This document shows positions 1-8,409 of a stretch of 54,101 nt of DNA, piece after piece. The position numbers and the translations under genes were made by a program. Origin of the DNA: Bradyrhizobium sp. Tv2a-2 (GTDB taxonomy: Bacteria; Pseudomonadota; Alphaproteobacteria; Rhizobiales; Xanthobacteraceae); NCBI RefSeq assembly GCF_000472425.1, contig NZ_AXAI01000033.1, forward strand, positions 1 through 54,101. Direction: 5' to 3'. The notes under the pieces were generated by a model. The model was not told the origin of the DNA and did no database searches. It saw only the letters and a list, made by a program, of their open reading frames with translations. Positions within the stretch are counted from its first letter, which is position 1. Each line of letters starts with the position of its first letter.

Positions 1-499
1 AAAGACGGGACATGGTGACACTCCTTGACAGGGTTGAGCAGTGATTGCATGGCGACTGTACGGGCGCGCTCCGAGACATTTAATTTTCGTCAGTCTCAAA
101 GGCATGCTCAATCGTCTCAAACTGTCCTGGGCTGCATTCAGCTGATGGAGTCGAACAGGGCCCCTGCCGGGCTCACCGATTGCACCGCACATGATCTTTC
201 CGTTTCCGTCCAACACCCGACGCCCGCGGCGCCGTTTGCGCGTTACAGGCGCGGAGGAAAGAAGAGCAGGGCAGCAGGTTCTCGCTCTTGATGTGGTCAG
301 AGTGGAGATCGTCGACGGAGGCGGAGACGAACCGGAGCAGAGCGCGATAATCGGCGCAATGCTGGAATCAAGAACCTCGTTTTGCGCCCGACCAATTCAA
401 GACTACGTGTTGAGTGGTGAGCGACAACGAGACTTTCAATGTGTGAACGGCTCCCGTATATGGTTGCTCATATCAGGAAAAAATCGTGCGAGGGCTTAT
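1..499. other. Left-edge region without a supported gene
   Basis: About 500 bases precede the AraC regulator. Open frames run through it, one of them continuous with the regulator, but their translations are rich in Arg, Pro and Ser and show no recognisable domain. The regulator most likely begins at 500, so I read this stretch as upstream regulatory or decayed DNA. The window edge prevents saying what lies further left. Confidence 0.4.
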
Positions 500-1468
500 A
501 TGGATTGGCTCAGTCGCCTATTCGAGATGATGCCGGTGCGCGGGCGGCTCGACCTGCGCTGCTCTTATGGCGCGCCGTGGCGAATCGATCAAGGGCCAGG
601 TGAGGCGAACGAAATCCCTTATCACGCGGTGGTCGGTGGCTCGGCCGTGCTGGAAGATCCGTCCGGCGGCAAGCCACTACAGCTTAAGACCGGCGACATT
701 CTTCTGCTATCACGGAATCCCCGCCATATCATGCACGACGGCAGCGGTGCGCGAGCGAAGCGCGCGCAGAACCACCAGCACCTCAATCTTGTGATCAGCG
801 AGAATGCCGGAAAGGGCGAGCGGCTCGACCTGCTCTGCGGCCACTTTGCCATTGCGCCGCCGCACGATCGCCTGTTGCGCAACTATCTGCCCCCACGTCT
901 TGTCGTGCATACCGGCGCCAGCTGCGGACAAACGGGTACTGATGCGCAACTCGCGGGACTCGTGTCGCTGATGCGCAGTGAGTCGGCGGACAATCAGCTG
1001 GGCGGTCGGGCGATGCTGAATGCGCTGTCGACCGCGATGTTCGCTCTTGTGCTGCGGCTCGCAAGCGAGTCCGAGGCCGTGCCGCGTGGGCTCCTTGCGC
1101 TCGCGGGTCATCCGCGCCTGGCGCCGGCGGTGGCCGCGCTGTTCAATGAGCCTGCGCGTGCATGGTCGCTGCCAGACCTCGCGCGTTTGTGCAACATGTC
1201 GCGGGCCACGCTCGCGCGGCAGTTCCAGGAGCGGCTCGGGCGATCTGCCAGTGATCTTCTGACCGACATTCGCATGACGCTGGCTGCGAACGAGTTGAGG
1301 AAGTCGTCCCTTTCGACTGGCGCCGTCGCCGAGGAGGTGGGGTATCAATCCGAAGCGGCGTTCCAGCGCGCTTTCAAGAGTCACACGGGCGTCACGCCGG
1401 CTCGGTGGCGCAAGATGCAAGATCCGTCGGCCCAGGATATCTTTCGGTCCGGGGAAGCAGGCATCTAG
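500..1468 (+). CDS. AraC-family regulator with cupin_6 sensor, RclR-like
   Basis: Predicted 322-residue transcription factor. An N-terminal cupin_6-type sensor covers roughly residues 1-190 and a C-terminal AraC double helix-turn-helix covers about 215-310, including ARAWSLPDLARLCNMSRATL and the second helix pair ending AFKSHTGVTPARWR. The start at 500 is chosen because a GAGGG ribosome site precedes it and the N-terminus MDWLSRLF matches the family; the frame stays open upstream to 191. The motif LDLRCSYGAPW puts a cysteine at residue 21 and DLLCGHF one at residue 113. From family knowledge these match the two redox-active cysteines of E. coli RclR, the hypochlorous-acid sensor. The AhpD-like and DUF417 genes downstream are plausible targets, although about 1 kb of apparently non-coding DNA intervenes. 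The sensing function is inferred. Confidence 0.85.
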   Translation: MDWLSRLFEMMPVRGRLDLRCSYGAPWRIDQGPGEANEIPYHAVVGGSAVLEDPSGGKPLQLKTGDILLLSRNPRHIMHDGSGARAKRAQNHQHLNLVISENAGKGERLDLLCGHFAIAPPHDRLLRNYLPPRLVVHTGASCGQTGTDAQLAGLVSLMRSESADNQLGGRAMLNALSTAMFALVLRLASESEAVPRGLLALAGHPRLAPAVAALFNEPARAWSLPDLARLCNMSRATLARQFQERLGRSASDLLTDIRMTLAANELRKSSLSTGAVAEEVGYQSEAAFQRAFKSHTGVTPARWRKMQDPSAQDIFRSGEAGI

Positions 1469-2534
1469 CCGCCGGCCGCGTAGATTGTCGGGAGCTACGT
1501 CCAGCACCGCCACCCTCGCGTCGAAAATGATTTTAGCGAGAAACATCTCAACCAGTTCATGTGTGGCGCCACGGTACCCGTGCATTGGTCCGTCAACTGG
1601 GGGGTGTTCTCGGGCCAGGTTTGGTTGCAAGCGTCGCTACTTGTGCCGATGTGGGCGATGGCGATGTGATCGCTGGCCGCGATGATGGACCGATCGGGCT
1701 CTGGCCAATACGCGCCGGATGTGAGTCCCGAGAAGTAGACGAAACACCAAGATTTACAATTTTTTACGGCATGCATCCGAGCCTGGCGCTCGGAAGCGGA
1801 GAAAATGAGTGGCAGTGCGGCGGTGTGCGCCTCAAATGCCGATCTCGACCGTAATTCTATACAACTGTCGGTCGGTCTCCCATTCAGAAATTCCATCATT
1901 GATCGATGTCTTGCTCAATCAGCGCTCAACGACGGTAGCAGTCACTGAGCGCAGTTCATCTCGTCTTTCTATGAGGTGCTTTCTAGGCCCGTGTCTCTCC
2001 ACGATTAACATTCTCTTAGACCGTTTAACTCGCCTTCGAGGCGAAGCCGGTCCACAGTCGCGTTGCGTTGGGGCTTAGCCATTTGCTGAGAGCGTATGCG
2101 AGAGATAGGCAGACTGATTACGTTGGCGGAAGCGAGGGTAAAGCTCGGCGCGGGCGTGGCGCCCGCACAGCCGCCAGCCTGGCGCGCGTTGGTGGCCACG
2201 AAACCGCGAGGTCTGCCGTCCGCTCCGTATGTGACCAACAGAAACTCTCGAGGGAGAGTGGTGAACTCGATCGTGGAGCCTGCTTACCGAAGCATGGGCA
2301 TCGGACTCCCGTGAGCATGATCAAGCTGCGCGAGGTTGGGTTCACTAGAACTATTGATACCGGGGACGCCTGCTGGAAGCCCGTGCAGCCCCTGATGGAT
2401 CGCAAGGCGTCTCCGCCCGCGCGAGTCCCGATCGGTGATGGAAGACGACGCTCCGCTGCCTTTGCTGCAGTCGAGGAGCGGATGATCGCAACAACATAAC
2501 TGTCGCTCTGAAATCCAAAAAGAGGAGAAGATAA
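1469..2534. other. Gene-poor interval, possibly decayed coding DNA
   Basis: Just over 1 kb between the AraC gene and the AhpD-like gene. Several short frames are open on both strands, but none has a good ribosome site together with a recognisable product. The promoter of the downstream pair should lie at its right end. I see no transfer RNA, insertion-sequence end or strong hairpin in it. Confidence 0.4.
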
Positions 2535-3110
2535 ATGATCAATGGCTTTGTACTTCACGATACCTCAACCGCGCCGTCTGGCTCCGTCGAGATTCTGAAT
2601 GGGGTCCAAAAGGCTTGGGGCTTCGTGCCTAACCTGCACCGCGTCCTCGCTCAGAGCCCGGCAGCACTCGAAGCCTACGGTATGCTGTGGGACATCGCTG
2701 AGAGGACGTGTTTCACACCGCAGGAACGCAACATAGCCTATCTCGCAATTATCTATGAGAACGAGTGTCCCTATTGTATGGCGGGCCACACCAATCTGTC
2801 TCGCGTGGCGAAGGTCGAGCCCGAGGTCATTTCCGCCATCCGCACAGGCGGCCCGATCGGTGATGCGAGGCTTGAGGCATTGCGCCAATTCGCCGCCAAA
2901 ATCACGAGAGGGCGTGGTGTCGTTAGCCAGGCCGACGTCGCCGCCTTCAAGGCGGCAGGTTACGACAATCAGGCGGTGCTAGACGTGCTCGTGCTCGCCG
3001 CGACAAAACTTATCTCGAACTACACCAACCATCTTGCCGATACGCCGAACGATGCGTTCATGAAGGGCGCCGAGTGGACACCGCCCGGAAAGCTTAAGCC
3101 CGCGGCCTGA
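2535..3110 (+). CDS. Carboxymuconolactone decarboxylase / AhpD-like protein
   Basis: 191-residue protein of the alkylhydroperoxidase-D/carboxymuconolactone decarboxylase superfamily, an all-alpha cytoplasmic fold. The motif YENECPYCMAGH places a CxxC pair at residues 78 and 81 and a histidine at 85, the redox centre of AhpD-type peroxidase-related proteins; this favours a thiol-redox or peroxide role over decarboxylation. A strong ribosome site (GAGGAG, 8 bases upstream) fixes the start. It is followed by a hairpin and a DUF417 membrane protein, and an RclR-like regulator lies upstream, so a role in oxidant defence or quinone/aldehyde detoxification is inferred. The natural substrate is not visible from sequence. 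Confidence 0.85.
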   Translation: MINGFVLHDTSTAPSGSVEILNGVQKAWGFVPNLHRVLAQSPAALEAYGMLWDIAERTCFTPQERNIAYLAIIYENECPYCMAGHTNLSRVAKVEPEVISAIRTGGPIGDARLEALRQFAAKITRGRGVVSQADVAAFKAAGYDNQAVLDVLVLAATKLISNYTNHLADTPNDAFMKGAEWTPPGKLKPAA

Positions 3111-3125
3111 TCAGCGTCGAAGGTG

Positions 3126-3147
3126 GCCCCCGCCTCGCGGCGGGGGC
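3126..3147. terminator. Perfect GC hairpin between two co-directional genes
   Basis: A 9-bp perfect inverted repeat, GCCCCCGCC then TCGC then GGCGGGGGC, begins 15 bases after the AhpD-like stop codon. No run of T follows, so it is not a classical intrinsic terminator. It could protect the 3' end of the first cistron, attenuate transcription into the DUF417 gene 73 bases further on, or be a weak terminator. Confidence 0.5.
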
Positions 3148-3219
3148 ACGATCCGAATCTGCGACCTTCCAGCGTCTTGCATGACGCGGCCTTGGCGTCC
3201 GATATAAGGAGTTACGACA

Positions 3220-3771
3220 ATGAACGCGATCCTCAACGCCGGCATTAATCTGCTCATTGTGGTCCTGCGTCGATCCGGTTTGCTTATGGAGGACCTCGAC
3301 TACCATCTGGTTCGAGCGTCGATGGTGATCATGTTTTTGTTCTTCGGATATCAAAAATGGTGGCCTTATGAGGCCGAACGGCTGGTTCCATTTATCAGCA
3401 ACGGTCCGCTGATTTGGTGGTTGTATCCGGTGCTTGGCCACCAAGGTGCGAGCTGGTTTCTCGGGGTTTCCGAATGGACGTTCGGTGCCCTGCTGCTTGC
3501 AGGGTTCTGGGATAAGCGGCTCGGTGTTCTCGGTGCTGCCGGCTCGACCGCAACCTTCATCGCGACCGTCACGATCATCCCCTTCATGCCCGATGGCTGG
3601 GATCCAGGGGCCGGCTTCCCGGCAATGACCGGCAACGTGCCGTTCCTGATGAAGGACGTCGTGTTGCTTGCCGTCTCGTTCTATCTCCTGAAACAGGACG
3701 CCATTCGTGTCGCTCAGCATAACCGCGCAGAACGACGTTCAAAATCTGCGAGCCTCGCTCATTCTGCATAG
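3220..3771 (+). CDS. DUF417 (YkgB/RclC-like) inner-membrane protein
   Basis: 183-residue integral membrane protein with about four hydrophobic segments. The segment MVIMFLFFGYQKWWPYEA followed by a predicted loop and PLIWWLYPV is typical of the DUF417 family, to which E. coli RclC (YkgB) belongs. A ribosome site AAGGAG precedes the ATG. The last 25 residues are polar and rich in Arg and Ser. It probably sits in one transcription unit with the AhpD-like gene, partly separated by the hairpin. RclC is part of the E. coli reactive-chlorine regulon; a comparable envelope-protective role here is inferred from the RclR-like gene nearby. No enzymatic motif is visible. Confidence 0.82.
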   Translation: MNAILNAGINLLIVVLRRSGLLMEDLDYHLVRASMVIMFLFFGYQKWWPYEAERLVPFISNGPLIWWLYPVLGHQGASWFLGVSEWTFGALLLAGFWDKRLGVLGAAGSTATFIATVTIIPFMPDGWDPGAGFPAMTGNVPFLMKDVVLLAVSFYLLKQDAIRVAQHNRAERRSKSASLAHSA

Positions 3772-4530
3772 GAAAGAATGATGTCGCCTCATCGCATATT
3801 CTACGGCGACGCTGCTGCTGCCAACATCGCAGCGTGGCTGAGGGCGAACACCGCGTGAGATCGCGATCAGCAATGGCCGTATGCTACACTCGCAAGGGCT
3901 CGCGAACGGAGCGAACTCCAGAAGAAGCCATCCTGCCTTGGACGGCGCCCAGTCGCAGCCCAGTATCTGCGGAAATTGAGTGGTCTAATATTAGGCGACG
4001 ACGGACAGATCAGATCTGGTATGGCTCTGAGGACGCGATCGGTGCTTTCAATGCTCAGATGTCGTATCGATTTCGTAAAATGATCAGTTGCACAATCAGG
4101 TTGCTGTGCGCAGTGAAATAGAAAGCGAGCACGAGCGGATCGGGTAGGCCACGCTTGTCGAAGTTGCCATCGACGTTAGCGGAGGCGATGAAGTTGCCGT
4201 AGTGCCTCTCGAGTATCAGCGTTCGCTTTCGTCCCCCCGGGCCTGGTTCGCTGATGTGTCCAACTTTGCTTGTCGTCCTGAAGAGAAATGAAACGCCGGG
4301 CGCGACTAGCTGGTCCGCTCGTCGTTCTCGTGGGAACGCTGTCGGATGCGGGGGGGCGAACGCCATCATGCTAGCGAGCGCAGCCGGATGTGGCGGAAGA
4401 CCTGCGCGGGGGATGAGGCGGACGAGCATTATTTCGAGCCTTGGCGGCATTCAGTATCTCTGCGTCGTGAATAGGATGATCCTCACAAAGTAATAGCTCA
4501 TTTGGAGCTCTAACCTTGAAGGAGGTCGCC
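3772..4530. other. Gene-poor interval with a possible gene relic
   Basis: About 760 bases with no intact gene that I can support. The minus strand between roughly 4055 and 4300 encodes something resembling the C-terminus of a SnoaL/NTF2-like protein (annotated separately). The last 30 bases carry the ribosome site of the small exported protein. Confidence 0.4.
4055..4300 (-). pseudogene. Relic of a SnoaL/NTF2-like protein (C-terminal part)
   Basis: The minus-strand frame ending at 4055 reads YGNFIASANVDGNFDKRG and then LPDPLVLAFYFTAHSNLIVQ, ending LIILRNRYDI. This order, a beta-rich core followed by an 'FYFT..(D)KIVQLIILRN' tail, is what I know from the ends of SnoaL-like/NTF2-fold proteins. 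The upstream part of the frame is low-complexity and lacks the rest of the domain or a good start. I call it a decayed 3' fragment. It could alternatively be a chance open frame. Confidence 0.35.
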
Positions 4531-4806
4531 ATGTGCTCAAGCTCAGTCCTGAAGCGTTTAGCCCAAATTACCGGTGTCGTTGCGGTAGGCGTTGTCCTGC
4601 TAGGCTCATTCTCGCCTGCAATGGCGTCGGATAGGAATAGCCCGGCGGTTCTGACCTCACACTTGCCGTGGCTTGCGCCGACGGGTCACCGGCAACCGAG
4701 GGCTATGGACGTTCCTCAAGAGGGCGTTTCTTCGGCATATGACCGCCGGCAAGAGCCGTTGGACGCAGAGCTGGATCGCAAGCTCATCATCTGTCGCGGC
4801 TGTTGA
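4531..4806 (+). CDS. Small exported protein of unknown function
   Basis: 91-residue protein with a clear Sec signal peptide: basic start MCSSSVLKR, a hydrophobic stretch ITGVVAVGVVLLGSF, and a likely signal peptidase I site after AMA. The mature part (about 60 residues) is polar, with a histidine- and proline-containing middle and an acidic-basic end DAELDRKLIICRGC carrying a C-terminal CxxC-like pair. The ATG at 4531 is set by a consensus AAGGAGG five bases upstream. I do not recognise a named family; the layout resembles small hypothetical proteins often seen in Bradyrhizobium genomes. A periplasmic location is the only firm inference. Confidence 0.75.
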   Translation: MCSSSVLKRLAQITGVVAVGVVLLGSFSPAMASDRNSPAVLTSHLPWLAPTGHRQPRAMDVPQEGVSSAYDRRQEPLDAELDRKLIICRGC

Positions 4807-5340
4807 CGAGGGCGCCGTCCACTGCGGCTCCCGGCTCCCAGCGCGCTGAAAAGTACGAGTGGACCGCAGCGGACTTCAGTCACCAAATCGCGGCATTCAA
4901 GAGAGGCGACGCGGTCGGCGCTTTTCACCGTTTTACTTCAAACAACAGGTCAAGGCGTCGGAAACCGGGCATCTTTGCTTGCGCGCTCAATGTCGGTGTC
5001 CTCGATGCCAGCGGTGGCCCTCTTTAAGTACACGCGAGACGCCAACGACCATCGTGCAGGGATAGCCGAGTAAGTATCAACTGACAGTGTGACAGGAGCG
5101 AAGCATGGCGCAGTGTTCGGGGTTTTTGATGGATCTACATATCATGGCGATTTTGCGAACCTTAACAAGGCTTAGCGAGCCAAGCTCAGTCTTGTCCGGC
5201 ATAATGATGCAATGAGATAGGCCGTGAGAGAGCCGTTAAGCGCAGCCGAATGAGTGTCGAATGCGATGGCGTCCAAGGACTCTGAGCACGCCAACATCGC
5301 GAACGCTCATAAAGGACAACCCGAAATGTAGGTTTCCAAC
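4807..5340. other. Intergenic region upstream of the sigma factor
   Basis: About 530 bases without a convincing gene. A 36-codon frame at 5105-5215 has a plausible GGAG site but no recognisable product. The promoter of the downstream sigma-factor gene should lie in the last 200 bases; I see no clear consensus. Confidence 0.4.
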
Positions 5341-6237
5341 ATGCAAGACCACGTTTCTGCCGTGACCTTCAATCGACCTCGCGGGGTTACCCGCGGCAAG
5401 GGGCTGGGTTATGGAGAGGAATACATTTCGAAGATTAAACGATACGGCTTGCTTGAGCAAAAGGAGGAGCAAGACCTCGCCCGGCTCTGGCAGGAGAATC
5501 GAGACAGGCAGGCAGCGGAGGCGCTCGTCACGAGCCATCTCAGACTCGCCGCCAAACTGGCGCGCCGCTATCTCCGCTACGGCTTCCCGCTGGCCGATCT
5601 TATCGCAGAGGCCAATCTCGGCCTCGTTATCGCGGCCTCGCGATTTGAGCCGAATCGCGGATCGAGATTTTCCACTTACGCGCTCTGGTGGATAAGAGCC
5701 ACCATTCACGAATACATTCTCAGCTCCTGGTCCATGGTCAGGATTGGAACGACGGCGGCGCAAAGGAAGCTATTCTTTTGCCTTAGGCGCGAAATGAATA
5801 ATCTCGGCACGGATACAGTCCGGGGTTCGCCAGAGATGGCTCAGGAAGTCGCTCGAAGGGTAATGGTGCGTCTTCGAGACGTCATAGAGATGGATTGCCG
5901 ATTGTCGGGCGATGTATCCCTAAATGCGCTCGCGACCGATGATGGCCAGCATGCGATCGAATGGGAGGCGAGGTTTGCTGATGAGTCAGCAAACGCTGAA
6001 GCTCACGTTGCGGAGCATGATGAGATCACGCAGCGGAGAAGAGCGCTTCATGCTGCACTGGTCGATTTGCCGAAGCGTGAAAGATTGGTGTTCGAGGCTC
6101 GCCGCCTCAACGAGCCTCCGACGACGCTCGAAGAGCTCGGACGCGAACTGTGCGTTTCGGCCGAACGGGTGAGACAAATAGAGGCCAGTGCTTTTGCAAA
6201 GGTCCAACGGACCGTTCGAGGGATTCTGAGCCAATAG
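5341..6237 (+). CDS. rpoH: RNA polymerase sigma-32 factor (RpoH type)
   Basis: 298-residue sigma-70-family factor. Region 2 spans about residues 55-130, with FSTYALWWIRATIHEYIL forming the -10 recognition and melting helix at about 110-127. Directly after it lies QRKLFFCLRR at about 141-150, the RpoH box that marks heat-shock sigma factors; the usual Asn is Cys here. Region 4 is at about 235-295 with the helix-turn-helix TLEELGRELCVSAERVRQIE. Length is normal for RpoH. Bradyrhizobium-type genomes carry several rpoH paralogues, so this may be a secondary heat or oxidative-stress copy. It is monocistronic, with a 225-base gap before a convergent LysR gene. Confidence 0.92.
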   Translation: MQDHVSAVTFNRPRGVTRGKGLGYGEEYISKIKRYGLLEQKEEQDLARLWQENRDRQAAEALVTSHLRLAAKLARRYLRYGFPLADLIAEANLGLVIAASRFEPNRGSRFSTYALWWIRATIHEYILSSWSMVRIGTTAAQRKLFFCLRREMNNLGTDTVRGSPEMAQEVARRVMVRLRDVIEMDCRLSGDVSLNALATDDGQHAIEWEARFADESANAEAHVAEHDEITQRRRALHAALVDLPKRERLVFEARRLNEPPTTLEELGRELCVSAERVRQIEASAFAKVQRTVRGILSQ

Positions 6238-6462
6238 ATGATCTTCTCGGTCGGCCTTTTGGGCTTGTGCCGAAGATCGGGCTGACCGCCGCGTTCAAGG
6301 ACGGTGAAGTGACAGCCACGGGAATGCCCAGGCGAGCGCACCACCTTGAAGGCGGACTGTGTGCCAAGCAATAACACTTATTCTATATGGGAATGAGTAG
6401 CTGCGGAGCTTTCAAGCTAATATCTGAGGGGACTCACGGCGATCTCGAACCGCCGCGGGTCC

Positions 6463-7365
6463 TCAGGCGAGAACGTTAGCCCTCGCGTCCATAAGCCAAG
6501 ACTTGAACGCGGAAATGTGCGGTAGGTCCGCTTTCAAAGGGGAAACGAAGAAGTAATAGCTCAGGCCGGTCTGCAAGGGGAGGGCGATCGCGAGCTTCAG
6601 GGAGCCAGCGCGCAGTTCGTCTTCGATCAGGCAGCTCGGAACAAGTCCGACGCCGAGGCCGGCCGTTACAGCTTGAACCAGATGCGACGTCAGCTCGAAC
6701 TGAGGGCCGAGTCGCATTGCTGCATCCGGAAGGTTGTGCTTATGAAACCACTGCCGCCAGACCAATGGTCGCCCGGTGACAACGAGCAGCAGGTGGCGCG
6801 CAAGGTCGGCCGGCGTCGCGATGGGCTGGGATTCTGCGAGCGCCGGGCTGACGACCGGGAGAAGCTCTTCCTGCATCAAAAGGTGAGAGGTCAGCCCGGC
6901 CCAGTGTCCGTCTCCGACCCCGATTACCGCGTCCATTCCGGCGAGTTCGAGATTAAAATGCCCGATCCGCGAATGGATGTGGACGACTATGCCCGGATGT
7001 CTTCCGTAGAAATCCTTCAGTCGTGGCATCAGCCATTTGCCCGCGAACGTCGGGAGAGCCGCAAGATGCAGCGATCCCTGTCCGGTGCGGAACGCCATGG
7101 CTTGCAGCGAGGCGCTACGAATGCGCTGCAGGGCTCCCATGAGTTCACGCTGATACATGGCGCCAACTTCGGTGAGCACGATATGTCGGCCTTCGCGACG
7201 GAAGAGGGTGACTTCGAGAAGGGCCTCGAGCGAGGCCACCTGCCTACTTACCGCGCTTTGCGTAAGCGACAATTCGTCCGCTGCGCGCGTGAAGCTCAGA
7301 TGCCGCGCGGCCGCTTCGAAGGAGACCAGCAACGACATTGAGGGGGTGAGGCGGCGTGGATGCAT
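6463..7365 (-). CDS. LysR-family transcriptional regulator (GcvA-like)
   Basis: 300-residue LysR regulator. The N-terminal winged helix-turn-helix (residues about 6-65) contains FEAAARHLSFTRAADELSLT followed by QSAVSRQVASLE, and the ligand-binding domain covers about 92-295. Helix spacing and the LTQSAVSRQV sequence resemble the GcvA/AmpR subgroup. The gene is divergent from the dehalogenase operon with only 126 bases between starts, the usual arrangement for a LysR regulator controlling the facing operon. The inducer is unknown but is presumably a substrate or intermediate of that operon. Confidence 0.9.
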   Translation of the reverse strand: MHPRRLTPSMSLLVSFEAAARHLSFTRAADELSLTQSAVSRQVASLEALLEVTLFRREGRHIVLTEVGAMYQRELMGALQRIRSASLQAMAFRTGQGSLHLAALPTFAGKWLMPRLKDFYGRHPGIVVHIHSRIGHFNLELAGMDAVIGVGDGHWAGLTSHLLMQEELLPVVSPALAESQPIATPADLARHLLLVVTGRPLVWRQWFHKHNLPDAAMRLGPQFELTSHLVQAVTAGLGVGLVPSCLIEDELRAGSLKLAIALPLQTGLSYYFFVSPLKADLPHISAFKSWLMDARANVLA

Positions 7366-7380
7366 TCATAAAGCTCATGC

Positions 7381-7404
7381 TCAACCGGAAAACTTTGCGT
7401 TTGA
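7381..7404. promoter_or_regulatory. Candidate LysR operator in the divergent intergenic region
   Basis: In the 126-base gap between the LysR gene and the dehalogenase gene there is an interrupted dyad TCAA-N16-TTGA. LysR regulators generally bind such partly symmetrical sites between themselves and the regulated gene. The arms are short, so this is only a candidate. The dehalogenase ribosome site AGGGAGGAGCTG lies at the right end of the same gap. Confidence 0.25.
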
Positions 7405-7491
7405 GTCCGCAGAGAGTCAAGGCGACGCTAGGCAAAGACCGTTCGAAGCTGACGGTAAGGAAAGAGTGCTCACGATCCTAGGGAGGAGCTG

Positions 7492-8409
7492 ATGTTTGAT
7501 CGAAGCAGTGCGGTGCAGCATCGACAGATAAGTGCGTCATTCCCGTACGACATGAAGCGGTTGTCCGTACTCGATGCCGAGATGGCCTTTGTTGATATCG
7601 GGCAGGGTGATCCGATCGTGTTTCTTCACGGAAATCCGACGTCGTCATACATGTGGCGCAACGTCATTCCGTACGCGGTTCCCTTCGGACGAGTGCTGGC
7701 GCCGGATCTTATCGGGTTCGGCCGATCCGGGAAATCGCCCCGCCGCGCATATCGCTTCTTCGATCATGTCGCCTATCTCGACGCGTGGTTCGAGAAGCTG
7801 GGGTTGACCAAGAATGTCGTGCTCGTGGTTCAGGATTGGGGCGCTGCGCTTGGGTTCAATCGGACGTTTCGCTATCCCGATGGCGTTTCCGGAATCGTCT
7901 ACATGGAAGCGATGGTCCGTCCCCGCCAATGGACCGATATGCCCGCAGAGCGTCAGCAGATATTCAAGCGCCTGCGTGGTCCCGAGGGAGAAGACCTCGT
8001 GCTGCGGGACAACTTCTTCGTCGATAGGATGTTGTTCGAATATGGTGTCATGCGGAGCCTGAGCGCCGAAGAGAAGGCGGTCTACGCCGCGCCGTTCGGC
8101 ACGCCGGAGTCGCGATTGCCGACGCTGGTGTTGCCTCGCGACATTCCCTTCGATGGCGAGCCGGCCGACATGAGCGAGGCGGTCCAGCGCTACAGCGATT
8201 GGATGGGATCCAGCAGGCACCTGCCTAAGCTATTCATAAACGCTTCGCAGGGGCACGGAACGGCGGGAGCGGCCCGCGAGCACTGTCTGAAGTGGCCCAA
8301 CCAGACGGTGGTTACCGTGGAAGCCAAGCACTACGTTCCCGAAGATCGTCCGCATGAGGTCGGGGCGGCGCTCGGCGAATTCCTGATGCGACTCCGAGGC
8401 AACGCATGA
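7492..8409 (+). CDS. Haloalkane dehalogenase-type alpha/beta hydrolase
   Basis: 305-residue cytoplasmic alpha/beta hydrolase with the full signature of haloalkane dehalogenases (subfamily II type). HGNPTSSYMWRN supplies the halide-stabilising Asn at residue 48. VVQDWGAALGF carries the nucleophile Asp115 and the second halide-stabilising residue Trp116. The catalytic acid is likely Glu139 in VYMEAM, and the base is His280 in AKHYVPEDRP. The cap domain lies at about 145-230. Such enzymes hydrolyse a carbon-halogen bond to an alcohol plus halide. The gene opens a six-gene operon; its stop overlaps the next start by four bases, implying translational coupling. The natural substrate is unknown; all catalytic residues appear present, so it is probably active. 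Confidence 0.9.
   Translation: MFDRSSAVQHRQISASFPYDMKRLSVLDAEMAFVDIGQGDPIVFLHGNPTSSYMWRNVIPYAVPFGRVLAPDLIGFGRSGKSPRRAYRFFDHVAYLDAWFEKLGLTKNVVLVVQDWGAALGFNRTFRYPDGVSGIVYMEAMVRPRQWTDMPAERQQIFKRLRGPEGEDLVLRDNFFVDRMLFEYGVMRSLSAEEKAVYAAPFGTPESRLPTLVLPRDIPFDGEPADMSEAVQRYSDWMGSSRHLPKLFINASQGHGTAGAAREHCLKWPNQTVVTVEAKHYVPEDRPHEVGAALGEFLMRLRGNA

Noticed and set aside
1495..1899. 134-codon minus-strand frame after the AraC gene
   Set aside because: Mixed composition, poor start and no family resemblance; both strands are open here.
2068..2499. 143-codon plus-strand frame before the AhpD-like gene
   Set aside because: Arg/Ala-rich translation with no domain resemblance, no ribosome site, and an overlapping antisense frame of equal length.
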